Notes under the pieces: model-generated
What the model was told of the DNA's origin: nothing
What the model saw: the letters and a program-made list of their open reading frames with translations, nothing else
Database searches by the model: none
Shown: positions 9,721 to 21,002 of the stretch, one piece after another
Numbering within the stretch: position 1 is the first letter of the stretch
Layout: the number at the start of each line of letters is the position of its first letter
Assembly: GCA_037447605.1 (NCBI GenBank)
Contig: CM074809.1
Span: 3,530,911 to 3,594,910, forward strand
Source: Zygnema circumcarinatum
Lineage: Eukaryota; Streptophyta; Zygnematophyceae; Zygnematales; Zygnemataceae
DNA length: 64,000 nucleotides
Direction of reading: 5' to 3'
Translations under genes and position numbers: made by a program

Positions 9721-11507
9721 TCACGATCTCCTCCTATAATACTCCTCCGACTCCGAATCTTTCTTGGAACCTTCCTCCGGAGTGCTCTCCTTCGTAGTCG
9801 ACAACGTTTCCTCCGCCGTCGACGTTTCTCTCGTGGATGATGCTTTCAACGCCTGTATCTTCGCTTGCCGGTTCTTCTCTCTCTCTCTCTCTCCCTCCCC
9901 CAACCCCCTCCCCTCCTCCGCTCCCTCCCTCCCCTCCTCCCCCTCCTCCCCCTCCTTTACACTCACACATCTTTGCACATATGTGTTAATACTTGCATCA
10001 GGCCGAGCTTCCGCGAGATTCACAGAGGCACTCAAGCAGCCGCACTGCTTATCTTTTGGACGGTAGGCGAATGGTCCATAGTTGCAGAAATTGGTAGAGC
10101 AATCCCACGCAGAGAGAGACCGGACAAAGGAGTAGGGGAAGCTGGAGGGGAACATAGTGCCCGAAAAGAGAAGGTATCCGTACGGGAGGGTGGTGCTGTT
10201 ATACACTCCGGGGCACCCCTCTGGAATAGGGCCACAACCGCAACGGATCAGGGTACGGAAACAGCGCATAAAGGGAGAACAGTTATGAGAGAATGTGAAG
10301 GTTGAGGTGACTAGACTCGATTTGGGTCAAGGGAGTTTGGCCCATCTGTTCGTTACTTGACTTTCATTGACCATCTTGACTCTCCTTGACTCAACCATAC
10401 TCTTGCCACTAATTTTTGACTAGTTTTCTTGTTCAACTCCGCAACCTCCTATTCGCGTGAGTTTGACTCTCCCTGACTCCACAGACACTACTGTGCCTCT
10501 CTTCAACGTTATTCACTCAACAACCCCTCGAATTTGGTTATTTTTCCTTGCTTTTAGGAACACCCAATAAACCCATTTTCAAGGGATTTCAAGGGTTTTC
10601 AAGAGTTTACGGGTTTTGGTTTCACTTTGGCCCGCTTGACTCAATTTGGCTCCACTTGACACCCCCCTCCCCCCCCCTACTTAACCCAACTTCACTGTAC
10701 TTCATTTCACTTGCTTTCGCTAGGTAGTCAACGTAAGGCTAGATCACTATACAAGCCACACATTACCTGCATTAGTCCCCCCTTAACTGCATATGACTCA
10801 ATTGGACCCCACTGGAAGCTAAATGACCCCATCATCCCTTCGACTGCCGCAAGTTCATTCGGCTCCAAAACCCTTTCGAAATTAGGGGCGACGTTATGTG
10901 CTTGAGATGTGATCGCTATTATATTAAACAGGGCGGTGAATATGTCTGCTAAAAGAATGAAAAAAGTCGACATATGGAAGTCCATAGCAATGATGAAAAT
11001 GCCCCACATGCCGCCCACTCGTGGGAAAAAACCTGCCTCCCTGAGTAACCTATGATCAAGAACCATATCAAATCACATCTCGTGCCGCTTCACTACACAG
11101 AAAGTAAACACATACCCCTCAACCCGAATCTATATATATACATTTACATATACATATACATATCCACACATACCCATAGAAATACGTATATGGTGCCCAT
11201 AACCTATACCCAGATGACGGCAGGTCGGTGTGGGACCCACCTGGCAGCTGACACTCGATGATATAGAGCGTGGTGTTGTGCAGCGTGGTGACGTCATAGT
11301 GCAACGTGGCGATGTCGACCGGCCCCGTGGCGCACTCGCATAGGCTGTAAATTTTGGTGAAGCGATAGGACCGCCCCGCGCAGTGACGTCGGCAGTGGCG
11401 GTGTGACGTCACGGGCCGCTCCACTAGCGCGAAGTTGTGGAGCAGTTCCATGTTTTGGACATGAAGGAAACCATCGCGCATGCGCTTGGGGATGGACCCG
11501 CAGGACC
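9721..11507 (-). CDS. Cys-rich membrane protein of unknown family (partial model)
   Basis: Minus-strand exons: 11241-11507, 10767-11032 and a terminal exon from about 10312 down to the stop at 9721. The first two join in phase 1. Exon one is Cys-rich and looks extracellular (HCRRHCAG, SLCECATGPVDIATLHYDVT, IIECQLPG). Exon two holds a hydrophobic stretch (GMWGIFIIAMDFHMSTFFIL, then LADIFTALFNIIAI). The terminal exon is Cys-rich again (RCGCGPIPEGCPGVYNSTTL, WDCSTNFCNYGPF) and then becomes a Glu/Arg-rich low-complexity tail ending SEEYYRRRS. The exon 2 to 3 junction does not match in phase with the obvious sites, so an exon may be missing between 10315 and 10766. The 5' end is not found; upstream is an 880-bp purine tract. 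The alternation of Cys-rich and hydrophobic segments suggests a surface or endomembrane protein. Confidence 0.45.
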
Positions 11508-11510
11508 CTG

Positions 11511-12395
11511 CAAGGGAGGGGGGGGGGGAAGGGGTCAGGGAGGGGGGGGGGGGAGAGGGAAGGGGGGGGGGGGAGGGGGGGGGGGGGGGGGAGGGAAAAG
11601 GGGGGGGGAGGGGGGGGGTGGGGATGGGGAGGGGAAGGGGGAGGGGGGAGAGGGAGGGGGGAGAGGGAGGGGGAGAGGGAGGTGGGAGGGGAGGGGGGGA
11701 TGGGGAGGGGAGGGAGGGGAGAGGGAGGGGGGAGGGGGAGGGGGAGGGGGAGGGATAGGGAGGGGGAGGGAGGGGGGAGAGGGAGGGGGAGGGAGGGGGA
11801 GGGGAGGGGAGGGGAGGGGAGGGGAGGGGGAGGGAGGGGGAGGGGGAGGGGGGAGGAGGGGGAGGGGGAGGGGAGGGGAGGGGGGGGAGGGGGAGGGGGA
11901 GGGGAGGGGAGGGGAGGGGGGAGGGAGGGGGGGGAGGGGGAGGGGGAGGGAGGGGGGGGGAGGGGGAGGGGGAGGGGGAGGGGAGGGGAGGGGGTAGGGG
12001 GAAGGCGGGAAAGGGGGAGAGGAGGGGAGGGGTCGAGAGGGAGGGGAAAAAGGGGGGAGGGGGAGGGGCATGTTTGCAGGGAGCAGGGGGGCAGAGGGGG
12101 AGGGGAATGGGGGAAGGGGGGAAGGGGGGGAGAGGGGGAGAGGGAGAGGGGGGGGCGGGGAGAGGGGGGGAAAGGAGGTGAGGGGAGTGGGGGGGAGGGG
12201 GTGCGGGGCGGGAGGGGGAGGGGGATGGATGGGGAGGGAGGGGGAGGGGAAGAGGTGGTGGAGGAGGGGGAGTGGAAGGGGGAGGGGAAGGGGGAGGGGG
12301 GGGGTGGGGATGGGGAGGGGAAGGGGGTAAGCGGGAGAGTGGAAGGGGGAAAGAGAGGGAGGGGGAAACGGGGAAGGGGAGAACGAAACTGAAAA
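11511..12395 (+). repeat. ~880-bp purine tract, (GGGGA)n / (GGGAGGGGGA)n
   Basis: Almost uninterrupted purine sequence dominated by runs of four to ten G separated by single A. Only scattered C/T bases occur in the core. On the coding (minus) strand of the neighbouring gene it is a pyrimidine tract ending just upstream of the acceptor at 11508-11509. It should readily form G-quadruplex or triplex (H-DNA) structures. The ORFs across it are composition artefacts. Confidence 0.95.
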
Positions 12396-13010
12396 GTAGT
12401 TGGAGTGAAGGGAGGGAGGGGAGGAAATGGAGCCAAGAGGGAAAAAGAGAGGACAAGGGAGAGGGAAAGATGAATATAGAAAGGACCGCCCGCCCTGCGC
12501 GCTGCGTGCAGGGGAAGGGAGGGAGGGACACGTGGCAGGTCCTGCAGGGCAGCGCAGCGCTCGGAGAAAGAGGGACAGGACAGGGACAGGAAGAACGACA
12601 AGGAGCGCGAAAGCTACTAGGGTCGGAGGAGAAAAAGAAAAGAGAATGGAAGTGGAACAAAGAGGCATAGAGGCGAGGGAGGAGGGATGGAAAGAGGGGC
12701 GCTTTGTCGGATTGACGAAATGGGGAATAAGTGCAAGGAGGAGAGGGACGAAGAATGATACAGACGAAGTGCGGGAGGAGTGAGAACGAAAGAGAGAAGG
12801 AAAGGGAAAGGCAAAGGGAAGGCTGCGGGGAGAGAGTCAAACATAGAAACGCGTAAAGCCTCATAATCTTGAATGGATTTAACCAGGTGTTATTCATCCA
12901 ACAAGTCCAAAATTCGAAAACAAAGTTGGCCTAACAAAACTCGAAAGGTTCCTACCTCCGACTCTCCCTCCCATCCATCTCCCATTTCCTAGTGTCCGTC
13001 CCCCTCTCTC

Positions 13011-13047
<37 letters not shown>

Positions 13048-16000
13048 ACTCTCCCCCCCTCTCTTGCGGCCCACTTCTCCTAAACCTTTCCCTCCATTCC
13101 AAACTCCAAATTTCCAAACTTCGCTCTCTTGGCTTTCTCCCGCTTCGACCAACTCCTCTCCTCCCTCCACTTTATTTCTCCCCATTCTGCCTTCCCCCAG
13201 CTCCCTCTCCTCCCATTCCAAGCGTTAGCTGTCTCTTCCTCACTCGCCTTATTCTCGACTTCATCCCATTCCATTCTCTTTCGCCCTTTTCCTTACCGTT
13301 CCTCCCACATTTTCACCCACCTTTCACCCCCAAATCCTCTCACCCACCTCTCACTTTCCCTTCTCGCCTCTCTCCCTCCATCTCTCGATCCCTCCTTCCT
13401 GGTTCTTCCCCCTCTCTGTCTGTCTTATTCCCAGCTCAAAGTTATCCCTCTCTCCTCCTCTCTTCAACTCCTTCACTTAACCGTATCCGTCAGCCATTTC
13501 TCTCCTCTCTCCCTTCCTTCTTACCTCCCCAACTGGCTCCGATCCTCCCTCCCTGCCTCCTCTGCTCTCGCCCTCCCTCACTCTTCCACCTCGTGGAAGA
13601 AAGAGGGAGGATCCGCCTCCTACACCCTTTCTCTGTGTTTCTGATTCTCCGTCACTAAGTCCCTCTCTCACACTCACCATCCGCCTCTCCCTCTCTTTTC
13701 AAGCACTTCCCTCCGTTGCATCTCTCCATCTCTCTCCTTCTCCCTCCTATCTCCCCTCCTCCCTCCTAATTCTGTACCGAAATGAAAACGTACAAATTTG
13801 AACCTAAACTTCCTTCGTTGCATATTTCATGCAACCGGGAAACTGCTAAGTATCTCATCCAAATGGCTCACTATCGCACTGCAAGCGCTAAATCGTCCAA
13901 TCGCAACTCGAAAACCATATGATTATGAAAAAAGCAAAACCGCGTCCAGAAGATCGACCCCTAAACAGTAGCAGATTCCGTCATCTGCAACGGACTGATC
14001 CCTGCATGGACTCCCTCCAGCCCATCCCCACTCTCAACCCTAATCCCACAGAGGCCTGCCACGCATATTAGGGTTTCTATGTGTCCCACAGTTGCAGTTA
14101 GGTTTTGGAAGTACCGGCGCGGACGACCATCAAATGAAGCGAGCAGAGGGAGAGAAAGAGCGTCAGCGTCACAGTTCTGCCAATCACAAGAGGTATCCTC
14201 CATGGCGGCCGCCGCCTCTCCTTCAAGCAGGGCGCCATGGCGAGCTCAGGCAGAGAAGGAGGGAGAGGATGCGGGAGAGGGGAAGACGGAGGGCGGTGGG
14301 GAGGGCTCAAAAGCAGGGAAAGGGCGCTGGCCGCCACGTGGCCCAATGGCGAGCCGAGTTCGGCGCCATATGCGGGCCGGTTCAAACGGGCAGGCAACGC
14401 GAAACGACGGATCTATTCCAAAATTTTCGATTTTTACGGAACTGTGGCCACGGTTCTATGCGCCTGACAGTGGCGCTCGGACTGGGCGGTGACCGGGGGA
14501 CTCGACAACCAAACGTTTTTGCCGGCCATGACGTTACCCGCACGTGTGCCTCTCACACGTGTGAAAGAATCTGCATTAGATTTGACGAGAATCGCGGAAA
14601 TGACAGATTTTAAGAATCTCATACTTGTCGGTTTTAGAGATTCTGGCGTATGTTGTTTGTCGTTTAGTACATCGAACAGCAGTGAAGGTGGGTCCGACGA
14701 TTCTTCGTACATAAAAATCTTTTATTAAGGACCGGAACACGATTTACGGGCAGAAAAGAAAATTTTGGATGAGTTGACAGGCCCCCCCATTGGCTCAAAC
14801 TGGCAAAAAATTAACGATTTCGGTTAAGTCGGTCCAAATGGCTGGATCCCTCCGACAGTCTTGTTGACACGTGGAATCCGATGATTGGCTAATAAAATCC
14901 TATTTTAAAAAGGAGCACAAAGCATCCGTACACTCATGCAGTATACCGTACGGTACCAAATGAACAGGTCAAACTTTCGGTTACCGGTAGCTTTCCGGCC
15001 GGTGCGGCGGATCGTACGATACGGTACGGACGGCCGCTTTCAGGACCAGGGACTGTACCCGCCGGCAGGGGCCGACGGACGGCAACCGTACAATGCGTGT
15101 GGGAACTCATGGACGGCTGGGATGAGCCAGATCCGGCCAGCAGCCTGACCACCGTCGTTCAGTTTTACCAAACACCGTGTCGTACGGAGTATCGTACCGT
15201 AATACGGATTGATGATTTACTGTACGGGGTAAATCGGGAAACCAGTGACCGTCCGTCCGTCCAGACAAAAAAGGGTCCCAAATCGTCCACCTGGCGAGCG
15301 CTGATTGGGAATGGATCGCCGGCCGCCAGTACAGCGTGTTTCTGGACCGCCCAACTCTCCATCCGCCGGGGGCGGGAACAATGGGATCGGGGCGGAAGGG
15401 AAAATAGTTTGTTAGTGGCTTTCATGTTGTCATTGTACAGTACAACGCGCTCGACAGTGGCCGTCCGAGCGAGGTACGGTACAGAGAAGGTCAAAGTCAA
15501 CGCGGGGAGGGAGGGAGGAAACGACGAGACGTCACATCGTGCACATCTTATGCCATGTCACGACACGTCACGTCGTGACATGTCATGTCACGTCAGTTTT
15601 TTAGTAGTGGAGTGACGTCACGCTCGTCACGCCTCTGGCGAATTGGCTCTGGCCAACGGTTGGCGACTCTTTTCGCCCATTTGGGAGGACGATGGACGGA
15701 CGGTTCTCCACGATCCATGGAGTCACAGACTCACAGCAGAAAGAAGGGTGCGTCGGATCCATACACATGGAGCTGAGGTCCAGCCACAGCACTGGAACAA
15801 GGAAACGGGTGGAAGCCACGGCATGGAACACGGTCCGCTTGCAGATCCCTCCTGACCATTTGGGTGTCTACCTCAGTTACCTTACAAGACCGTACCATGT
15901 CCCTCATTGTTGATCGGAGTGAATCGCGTAACTGAAGCTGACTAGTCAGACAAGAGACGCTTCACCCTTGCGAAGTCCTCGCCCATGTACAGGCACGCAT

Positions 16001-16702
16001 GTCACATGGCTCTGTTTGTCATGGCATCAGCTTCTTAGCTTCTCATGCATTTAAGTTCTGGCAATCAAGCAGACACTAATGACGGGGCCACTCCCACAAG
16101 CAGCCTTTGCCCAATAAGAGCATAACACAGCGGCCGCGTCAAAAGTGGAACAAAAAGTGTTCACAAGTGCCAAATCGTGATGGCCAAGCTAACCCATTTC
16201 TGACTTTCTTAGTCTCACAATGGTTAGAAGGCACCCCTAGCTAACACGACTAAAGTATGGCAAAATTAGGCGACTGAAAATAGCATACCCGGCTGGATCA
16301 TCATGCATGGCAGAGCAAGACATGACCTTATCCTGAAGGACTCATAGGCATGCTGCGCGGGTCAGAGTGAAGAGAGAAGCATGATGTTGCGAGAGAGGGC
16401 TTTGCTATTAGGAGTGTGAAGAGCTGTCAACATCGCCAGTTGTATTATTGCACTATCGACTGCAGACCTCAAAGACTCGGTTCAGCCTCATGTTGCAGTG
16501 ACTCTGCTTTCTGAGCCCGTGCCATACCCGCATCATCCCATGCATTAGTGCATGCATGCATGCGCCGAACGCGTACCACTGCCCAGCGAGCATCCATGGA
16601 TGCGCAGCTGAAACTTCATTCTTCCTCCTCTGTTTCCCTTTCCGTTTCGTCTGTACAAACTGACCCAGTGGAGAGGAGGGTCGGTCCCCGTGCCCTCTTC
16701 TC
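12396..16702. other. 4.3-kb stretch without a recognisable gene
   Basis: 12.4-12.8 kb is purine-rich. 12.95-13.75 kb is pyrimidine-rich with a (CT)n run at 13009-13045. 14.1-14.5 kb is GC-rich with CpG and NotI-like GCGGCCGC motifs. 14.93-15.5 kb carries many GTACGGTAC-like palindromes, and 15.52-15.62 kb a cluster of TGACGTCA/CACGTCA elements. None of the ORFs here resembles a known protein or shows phase-matched exons. Confidence 0.6.
15526..15622. repeat. Cluster of CACGTCA/TGACGT elements with inverted repeats
   Basis: The interval contains repeated ACGTCAC/GTGACGT cores. One part forms an inverted repeat, TCACGAC then seven bases then GTCGTGA. TGACG and ACGTCA are known plant bZIP (TGA/ASF-1, G/C-box hybrid) sites, but no downstream gene has been identified, so a regulatory role is inference. 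Confidence 0.45.
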
Positions 16703-18726
16703 TCACATGCGCTGCCGCACCCTCCGGTTGTTGCCGTCGGCTCCGTCTGCGTGTTGGCTCCAGACCGAGGCGCGTCCCCGGGGGGGCTGCCCCTCCTCGC
16801 TGCCCGCGCTGCTGGTCCCAACGCCCGCCACAGTCCTCAGCAGCTCCGCCTGCAACGAGGGGCAGCTTTCTCTCAAATACTCGAACCCCTCCGTGTCCAT
16901 CACCGCTGCACACGCGAACACAACAAGCACAGCCTGGTGAGAACAACGGGGGGAAACGCAGACACAATCAATCGACGTTGAATGTCTCTGGAGTAAGCAA
17001 TGGGAACTCTAGCTTCTGTGAAGGGGAGAGAGCATGTCTTCAAACTACTGCATTTAATCCTTTGAAAAGCCTTTAAAGCTCAAGGAAGACTCGAGATTTG
17101 GAGCATTACCTTTCAAATTGGCTGCAGCAAACTTCAAGCAAACGCTCTTCAGTTGAGCAGCGTGGTGCTGCTCGGCCAGAGCCAATGTTGTTGCCACTGT
17201 GTCTATGCTAACCTCCTCACAAAGTTTGGATTCACACATAAGGCGCAAGCGATCTAAGGCGTATCGATCCGCAGCTGCAAGCAAATGTTGGGCCATAAGA
17301 GTGGATGCCGAGGCTGAGGAGGACCCTGTCAAATCGGGGGTATCTGGTAATGTATCCTTGTAGATGAAATGCAGCATTGCCTGTCATTCGTTCGCCCCGA
17401 AACAGGTTGTCAGCAATGACCTAAGTTCCGGTGGGAATTACCGTGAATTGTATAAAATCACTATGGATCAGCCTGACAATGATTGGAAACAAGTACCTTC
17501 ATCTAAAGCAGAGCATCCAGAATCTTCCTTACAAGCACTCGAAGTGGAGACATACAAAACAGGAACACAGACATAAACACGAAAACAGCGAGTTCCAGAG
17601 GAGCCCATACGACTCAACACGATATCCCCAATAGTCTTACAAACAGACACAATTGTCAGCCCATTCAAGTGAGATGCCGCAACATATAACATGCTTGACT
17701 TATCTCCGCATCTGCCGCCTTCATTAGACTCCAGGCACCCAATTCCAAACAGCAAAAGCAGCTGAATACTCACTCTAAATACAGGTGCCTGCATGTCTTC
17801 CACCAGCAATTTCTCACTATTCCGTTCCCTCATAGGACCGAAAAGTTGAGCCTTGAAAACCGGCGACCTTGCAGCAAGAACCAACTTATGTGCACCAAAA
17901 GTTTCTCCATCCACCTCGAAGACCACATCCGAGCCCTCTCCCGTCTCTAAAAGTACTCCAAAATGCTCTCCCATATCGGGTGGGGGCACCGCAATAATGT
18001 AGGGTTTGGGGCCCTGTGTTGAAGACACCACCACTCCCACTGTACATGTGATAGAAAGCGTGTCATTCTTCAAGTAATCTGACGTCTCCAAAACTGCCCT
18101 TCTGAAAAATCTCTTGTAGCCCCTGTAAAAACGAACGACCACGCCTTAACACACTCCGTTTCAAGTCAACCGAATACATGCCAGCAGAAACCGCAAACAA
18201 GCATCCCAGACGGCTCAGCCACGCACAAATCATGCAAAATCATGGCCAACTCGCAGCCACAAAAACCTTTGTGTGTCTGTATATGCGGGCATGTGTGAAC
18301 AACGAGAGAAAGAGGGAGCTCTTACCACATGCTCCCGCGATACTTCAAAGTGTATGGTCCGCTTTCCAGGGAGCGATCAAAGTGGCTGTGCACCTTGTGC
18401 TTGTTCTTGCCGCTCTGGTCCAACAGAGTCAACTCAAACAATGCTCTCACATCCGTCCCCTCACTTGCAAGAGCAATGAAAACTGACACATACTGCGAAT
18501 TGTCTTCCGCATTCTTTCCGTCAGGGTAGAAGTAAATAGCCCACTGATATCCCCCTACTGTAAATGTATCGCTTGCCATGTATTTCCCCACCCCCATACC
18601 CTTTGCTAGAGAATACCCATTAATTGTGAAGTGATGTGAGCCATTCACTGTTTCTGTCACGTTCCGTGACCTTGTAGGTGCAGATGCGCCGGCTCCCTCT
18701 TGAATAGCCATGGGGGTCCTGACCAT
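16703..18726 (-). CDS. MATH-BTB (BPM-type) CUL3 substrate adaptor
   Basis: Four exons (18326-18726, 17774-18122, 17110-17380, 16703-16905) join in phase into 407 codons, the usual size of plant BPM proteins. The MATH domain occupies about residues 15-165, with the nearly invariant plant blocks [40 protein letters not shown] and [20 protein letters not shown]. The BTB domain starts near residue 197 ([20 protein letters not shown]) and is followed by a BACK-like C-terminal part ([18 protein letters not shown], then [20 protein letters not shown]). BPM proteins bind CUL3 through BTB and present substrates, often transcription factors, through MATH for ubiquitination in the nucleus and cytosol. 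An alternative ATG lies five codons inside at 18711. The C-terminus is basic (NNRRVRQRM). Confidence 0.95.
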
Positions 18727-20619
18727 GTTCTCACGACATCACCGAGTTCTCCTAATAAACTCAAGGACAAGAGCCACTTTAGGAAGATCGCTGCAGAAAG
18801 TTCGGCACAGCCTTGTTCATATGCAACGGCCCATCGACCTGCCAGCATGAGTTGCAGAAACGAGGAAAGTCAGCAGGTAGAAGACGGGAACCCTAATTTT
18901 GTGAAAACTGGCAGTCGTCAATTGGATGAATGAACACATGTGGCATACGCAGCATAGGAAGCATGCAGGAAACGAAAGTCTTAGCGATTCAAAACTATTC
19001 AGAGAAATAGGGAAACGAGCATGCCGACATGTCTATCGAACTTCAACATACTCATTGACATACGCTGTCCTCTGGGTGCAACAGTCTGAGAAATAGAGAC
19101 GCCCTCAGCCAGGGATACAGCTTCCTCCTTGACACAAATCGGAACTAGGCAATCTACAGATTGACAGACGAAATACCATCCTGAGCGTTTGCAAGAGCGT
19201 CCCTCCGAAGAGGTGAATGGTGGAAGACAGCACATTCAAATGATATGGCAGAAAGTCAACCTGGATACCAGTAATATTGTAACTCATGCAGACCTAACCC
19301 ATACATGCATAACCATCCATGCCCTAACTCATTCCGCCAACAGGACCAAGCGCTGTCTTCGCGCCCTAACACGCACCAACGCAACCCTATGCACTCTTCT
19401 CCTCTCCTCTCCTCCCGCTTCTCCTCCAACGAAAACGCCAGAAGAAATCGAGCTGTATATCAAATATGCCCAATATTCACTGCTCAATATTTCAACTAAC
19501 CACCACCAAAAACACCTGCAACCCCTAGCCCTAACCCTAACCCTAAACTTAACCAAGAGCAAGAGACCTGCGACTGCTGGTGAAGGTTAAGACGAGAGAC
19601 GAGGCACTATTAGGGTTCCCTCCGATCCTTTACCCTGTAACGGACTAAAGGAAGGAGGAGAGATAAGGCAGCCCTTTATAGCTCTGGCTGCCAGCCCCGG
19701 GGGGGTGGGGGGAGGGGAAGGGGGGACACGTGGCAGCCAAAGAAGGCGCGAGAAGATGGATCAGATCGACGGTCAGGATGCGGCGGATGCCGGGCAGGGC
19801 CCGATCCAGTTCGACTGAAGTCCGTGTGAATGGTCCCAGAAAAATGTGGTTATGTTGGGGAAGGAACGTGTGAACAGGACTGGAAATATTCCGGAGGCGT
19901 TTCAGGCACGGCGCAGCGGACCGTTGGGCTTTCGAATTTTTTTTTTCGGTACAGTACCAAAAAAAAAAATCGCATCCGTCTACTTTGAAGTCGCTCGAAA
20001 TTGAAATTTTCAGTGGAAAAGTTTTCCTGTTCGTTTTCAATGAGTCAAGAAGTATTTACGATAAAATTTTGTACATTCAGTACCGTACATTTTTTTCGGG
20101 CAGTGGTCCAGTTGCCGAGCAATGGAAATTTCATACTTTTTTTTTATTACTTTATTTTTTGTTTTTTTATGAAACTTTTTTTTTCCAGGAAAGAAAGTAA
20201 AACGGTACGGTCTGCTGAAAACGTTTTCGAAACCATACGCCAAAAACCTGTAGTTGAAATTCATGTCAAACTGAACAGGATGAAATCCACATGTGCACGG
20301 AACGCGGGTCCTGTCTAGCATGTACACCGTTTGCAGTCTTGTATTAGTTAAGATTAACTGTAACAGCGTACATAGATCGTCACCGGGTCCAGACGGGACC
20401 GCGCTTTTAGCATTTCCAAATTTGCACGGGAGAATCAGGGCGCTGGCGACGACCGAGTCTGAACGTGCCGTATTCAAAATCAGTACATGCATTGTTGAAT
20501 ACAGTACTGCAAATGGAGCTTAGCGTTTACTGACTTGAAAAGAGTCGCGAAGCGCAATGTCGTTGCAAGAGCTTATGGAGAGCAGAGAGGGGCGAGGCGG
20601 AGAGGGTGGATGGGAGTTG

Positions 20620-20820
20620 GAATAGGGAGAGGGCGGGAGTGGGGGTAGTGAGAGAGAGGGAGAGGGAGGGAGAGGGAGAGGGAGAGGGAAAGGAAGAGGG
20701 AGAGGGGAGGGAAGAGGGAGAGGGGAGGGAGAGGGAGNNNNNNNNNNAGAGGGAGAGGGAGAGAGAGAGGGAGAGGGAGCGGGAGCGGGATAGGGAGAGG
20801 GAGAGGGAGGGGGCTGAAGA
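20620..20820 (+). repeat. GA-rich tract (GAGGGA)n with gap
   Basis: Purine repeat of GAGAGGGA units interrupted by ten N, just upstream of the Dymeclin start. Confidence 0.85.
20738..20747. other. Assembly gap (10 N)
   Basis: Ten N bases inside the GA-rich tract; the true repeat length here is unknown. Confidence 1.
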
Positions 20821-21002
20821 CGAAAGAAAGGGGGACAGAGCAAGAGGCGAGAGAGACGACAGGGAAGGAAAAGCGCTAGTAAGAGAAGGAGATCGGCGTA
20901 TCTGAGAGCTATAGAGGGAGCGCTGGAGTGGGGCCGGAAACAAGGAGGATTGGAAGGTAGAGGGAAAATAGGGGGAGGGAGAGAGGAGGGAGAGAGGGCA
21001 AA

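Larger units (their letters stand above)
18727..21002. other. Intergenic between divergent BPM and Dymeclin genes
   Basis: No gene seen. A short telomere-like stretch (CCCTAGCCCTAACCCTAAAC) lies at about 19525-19553. GTACnGTAC-like motifs lie near 19940-20090. A GA-rich tract at about 20620-20830, containing an assembly gap, leads into the probable 5' UTR of Dymeclin. Confidence 0.6.

Noticed and set aside
11119-12897. Very long Pro/Ser-rich (minus) and Gly/Arg-rich (plus) ORFs
   Set aside because: Pure translation of the GGGGA tract; open in several frames on both strands. Only the non-repetitive exon at 11241-11507 is kept.
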